Assembly: GCF_017312405.1 (NCBI RefSeq)
Contig: NZ_BLTG01000026.1
Coordinates: forward strand, 1-43,580
Source: Mycobacterium sp. PO1
GTDB taxonomy: Bacteria; Actinomycetota; Actinomycetes; Mycobacteriales; Mycobacteriaceae
DNA length: 43,580 nucleotides
Reading direction: 5' to 3'
The notes beneath the pieces are model-generated. The model had not been told where the DNA came from, searched no databases, and saw only the letters and a program-made list of their open reading frames with translations. Below are positions 41,177 to 43,580 of the stretch, in pieces. Position numbers and translations under genes: made by a program. How positions within the stretch are numbered: the stretch's first letter is position 1; each line of letters begins with the position of its first letter.

Positions 41177-43580
41177 ACGCGCCCTTCCGACCGCCGTGCG
41201 TTGTCCTTGTCGGCGAGGGTGAGATGAATATCGTTGTGCCGCTCGGTGCCGTCGGGGTTCTTGCCTCGGTCTTTGCGCCAGTGGATGTTGAACGCTGAGC
41301 GCAGCACTCCGGCCTCGACGAACGGACGAATGTTCAGACGCACGCCATCGTTGAGGTCGGGTTCCCAACCGATCGGTTGTCCGTGCGTTTCTTTCCATCT
41401 GACGTAGATGTCGTAAGGGGCTTCTCCCTCCAGGATCAGCTCCAGTCGACGCTGCAAGTCCGTCGCCGCGGCCAAACGGGCCTCGGCCCCGGCGACTTCG
41501 TCTCTAACCTCGGCCTTTTGTCGCTCCACCCAATCGGTTCCCAGGTAGGTGTAGGTCAGCTTTTCAAGCGTTTTGCGATCCAACTTGTGGTAGTTCACCA
41601 ACGCAGAGAAACCGTCCCGCTGTCCGTCCCAAATATGCCAAACGAACGGCCGATTCCCGAACACTGCACAGTGCTGTTTGAAGAAATCATCGCGAAGCCA
41701 ATCTGCGATGCTCTTTTTCTTGCTACCCGCTCGCTGCAACTCTTGCGTAATCACCGACGGAGACCACCGATCCCCGTATGCAGCAGCCAACAACTGTTGC
41801 AGCCGATCTGCTGCCGGCGCTTCACCGGCGACTGAAGGCAAACACACAATTCCATCCGCATCCGGAAACGCTTCTAAATCATCTGATTCCGCTTGTTCCG
41901 GCCACCGATATCCCACCAACCGAGCCACCGCCACCTGCAATGGTGTATTCGAAACCTCCGGACGACCCTCGAATAACCACTGCGTCGGATCATCCGACCA
42001 CGGTTCCGGCAATCCATCCGGGAATCTCTGCTTAGCGACCGAATTCCAGTAGCCTGGATCGAACGGCACCTTCAGGAGAGTTTGGTTCGTTACCTTTAAG
42101 GACCGGTCAAGAAGTCGCACGCTCGTGCTGTAGCTAGGGTCGGAAATAAAGCACCACAGAGCCGGCAAAAGTGCTTCATCATGAGGCCACACCACTGCGC
42201 AGTTGTTATCGAACGACTCACCGGTGTATCGCGTAACAGGCAAATCGCCCATAAGCGATACGACAATGCCGCCTTTGCCCCAAGCACCTTCTCCTTGGAG
42301 ACTCGCTATCCCTGCTTTCGCCAATTCTGCAAGGACTCCATCGCCGCTTTCCCAAAATAAAACGCTTTCTCGACCGGAAAAGTGATTCGTCTCCAATGTC
42401 GTGCCCTGATGATATCTCCATTCACTACCAATGCTGCCCAGTTCCCAAAAGTAGCGAATTAGACGAGCGCCATCTCCAGTACGCAGACCATACAGACTGG
42501 ACGCCTTTTCCGACATCAACGGCCCTGAGGGTAGATCGACCGCAAGAATGCGCGCATCGGGATTCTCGAGAGATTTCGTTTGCTTGTGTGCCACACCTTC
42601 AGCTTTAGTCAGGCGTTCAACTTTTTCAGCGATAGTTCTTTGAGAACTTACATCGAACGCTACCCATGAGTCATCGTATCCATATTTCTGCGGCTCACCG
42701 AGCCATAGGATCACATTGACGACTTCGCCTGAGATGGATCCAAAAGCTCCGGCGCCGAGAAAAGCTATGATCTTGATCGACCAATTGCGAAGAAGTTCAC
42801 TCCGCAACGATTTATAACGGGAAAGTTGAGTCCATCCTTGTGGCAGAACCGTCGCTGCCGTGCCCTGGCGACTGAGGCCTCCGATCCGTTCCAGCATCAC
42901 CGTCGCCAGATCGTGCTTCGATAGAGGATATAGACGGTCGCAAAATGACCGCAAAATGTCCGATTGATTACTGCGCGACAAATAAGGAACATTGGTAGCT
43001 ACGAGCGTGTAGCGGCGGGAGAGGTAGTCAGCTGCGCGCACGATGCCTGCAGCGTCGGCGCCGAGGACTGCAGTGACGGGGTCGGCCACCTCGGTCTCGA
43101 CGGCCTTTTCAAGTATTGGCGCAAGGTCGTCCCACTCGACATCTTCAAACGAATGCTGAAGCCCAGAGGGGTCGGTGAGTTCCGCAGCTTGTTTGGGATC
43201 AATGAGACTACCGAGGGTGTCGGCATCGCGGAACAAAATGTGCAACCGCACCAAGGCGTTTTCCAGCCGCTCATCGCCACCGGCAAGCTTTGTCCACTCC
43301 GCCACTGACGCTTTCACCGGAATCCCCGAACAGGCGACGTTCGGCACCGGCACCTGACGCCATCCACCGCCGGCCTTCCACGCTTGAAACGCCAAAGCGA
43401 ACATCGCAATCTGCACACACCGTGGATCCAGTTCAAGACCGAACAAGTTGTCCCGCAGCACCGCGTCCTGCGCCTCGACTGGATCTATTCCCTCTTCTTC
43501 GGCGCGCATCCGCCACAACATCGCAAATGCCTCGACTAGAAAATGCCCCGACCCACAACACGTTATGCGCTGTATTTGGG
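41173..43580 (-). CDS. pglX: PglX-type adenine-specific DNA methyltransferase (5' end beyond window)
   Basis: The gene enters from the right edge, with 801 residues visible; the frame is open to the last base, so the N-terminus is missing. Near the edge TCCGSGHFLVEAF is methyltransferase motif I (SAM binding), followed by LFGLELDPRCVQIAMFALA. The catalytic N6-adenine motif IV reads NVPY (in LVATNVPYLSRSN, about 43 kb) instead of NPPY; Pro to Val at the second place is tolerated in some Eco57I/PglX-like enzymes. Downstream come GTAATVLPQGW and GEVVNVILWLGEP (motif VIII region), a long target-recognition part, and the C-terminal DVRLNIRPFVEAGVL-like segment (here GVRLNIRPFVEAGVL) with HNDIHLT, typical of PglX. 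It would methylate host DNA at BREX sites. It overlaps pglZ by ATGA. The DNA is markedly AT-richer than the left half of the window. Confidence 0.88.
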   Translation of the reverse strand, partial: QIQRITCCGSGHFLVEAFAMLWRMRAEEEGIDPVEAQDAVLRDNLFGLELDPRCVQIAMFALAFQAWKAGGGWRQVPVPNVACSGIPVKASVAEWTKLAGGDERLENALVRLHILFRDADTLGSLIDPKQAAELTDPSGLQHSFEDVEWDDLAPILEKAVETEVADPVTAVLGADAAGIVRAADYLSRRYTLVATNVPYLSRSNQSDILRSFCDRLYPLSKHDLATVMLERIGGLSRQGTAATVLPQGWTQLSRYKSLRSELLRNWSIKIIAFLGAGAFGSISGEVVNVILWLGEPQKYGYDDSWVAFDVSSQRTIAEKVERLTKAEGVAHKQTKSLENPDARILAVDLPSGPLMSEKASSLYGLRTGDGARLIRYFWELGSIGSEWRYHQGTTLETNHFSGRESVLFWESGDGVLAELAKAGIASLQGEGAWGKGGIVVSLMGDLPVTRYTGESFDNNCAVVWPHDEALLPALWCFISDPSYSTSVRLLDRSLKVTNQTLLKVPFDPGYWNSVAKQRFPDGLPEPWSDDPTQWLFEGRPEVSNTPLQVAVARLVGYRWPEQAESDDLEAFPDADGIVCLPSVAGEAPAADRLQQLLAAAYGDRWSPSVITQELQRAGSKKKSIADWLRDDFFKQHCAVFGNRPFVWHIWDGQRDGFSALVNYHKLDRKTLEKLTYTYLGTDWVERQKAEVRDEVAGAEARLAAATDLQRRLELILEGEAPYDIYVRWKETHGQPIGWEPDLNDGVRLNIRPFVEAGVLRSAFNIHWRKDRGKNPDGTERHNDIHLTLADKDNARRSEGRV

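Noticed and set aside
1..43580. CRISPR array, insertion sequence, transposase or integrase
   Set aside because: No spaced direct repeats and no DDE, HUH, tyrosine or serine recombinase motif seen in any frame.

Overview
The window looks like chromosomal DNA of a high-GC actinomycete, most likely a fast-growing mycobacterium (Mycolicibacterium/Mycobacterium type). The reasons are strong GC bias in third codon positions, many GTG starts, TANNNT -10 boxes placed 6-7 nt before start codons (leaderless genes), and families typical of that group: an F420-dependent luciferase-like oxidoreductase, Uma2, a Doc toxin and small membrane proteins. There are no rRNA or tRNA genes and no CRISPR array. The species is an inference.

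Layout. (1) 1-9.8 kb is ordinary metabolic and regulatory chromosome: a membrane protein, a Rid-family protein, an F420 oxidoreductase, a TetR repressor divergent from an SDR with a duplicated operator, an alpha/beta hydrolase, an unrecognised 393-aa protein, an SDR-AraC pair, and two convergent pairs of overlapping small membrane proteins. (2) 9.9-11.9 kb is a lower-GC insert carrying the 3' part of a WXG/LXG-type polymorphic toxin gene with a BECR/CdiA-CT-like toxin domain, an overlapping immunity-type gene and two further immunity-like genes. (3) 11.9-21.1 kb holds a NERD-nuclease/SF1 helicase divergent from a SEC-C zinc-motif protein, a Doc toxin-antitoxin operon with a 30-bp palindromic operator, two decayed genes (one an Uma2 gene with two compensating frameshifts), an MFS exporter and an RNase H-like protein. 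Two copies of a ~60-bp palindromic repeat sit in intergenic gaps here. (4) 21.3-25.2 kb holds SIMPL, zinc-ribbon and metallophosphoesterase genes. (5) 25.2-28.5 kb holds a NrtR-like regulator with a degenerate Nudix box, divergent from an operon of an ADP-ribosylglycohydrolase/dual-specificity-phosphatase fusion and a zeta-toxin-like kinase. (6) 28.6-43.58 kb is a one-direction (minus strand) defence island.

The defence island reads, in transcription order: PglX-type adenine methyltransferase (5' end outside the window), PglZ, a BrxL AAA+ protein whose usual C-terminal Lon-like protease domain is absent and whose C-terminal third is a Ser/Thr protein kinase, then (after a gap with its own candidate promoter and an 18-bp palindrome) a TM0106-type RecB nuclease/RNase H-like exonuclease/SF1 helicase, an acidic 214-aa protein, a decayed reading frame, a Zn-hook SMC/Rad50-like ATPase, and a 118-aa protein with an RX5H motif reminiscent of HEPN RNases. 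PglX, PglZ and BrxL-kinase overlap by ATGA; so do the Zn-hook ATPase and the 118-aa gene. The core resembles BREX type 1 (PglX-PglZ-BrxL) with a kinase, a component otherwise seen as PglW in BREX type 2, fused on. This hybrid is the most interesting object in the window. Missing BREX parts (BrxA/B/C or PglY-like ATPase) could lie beyond the right edge.
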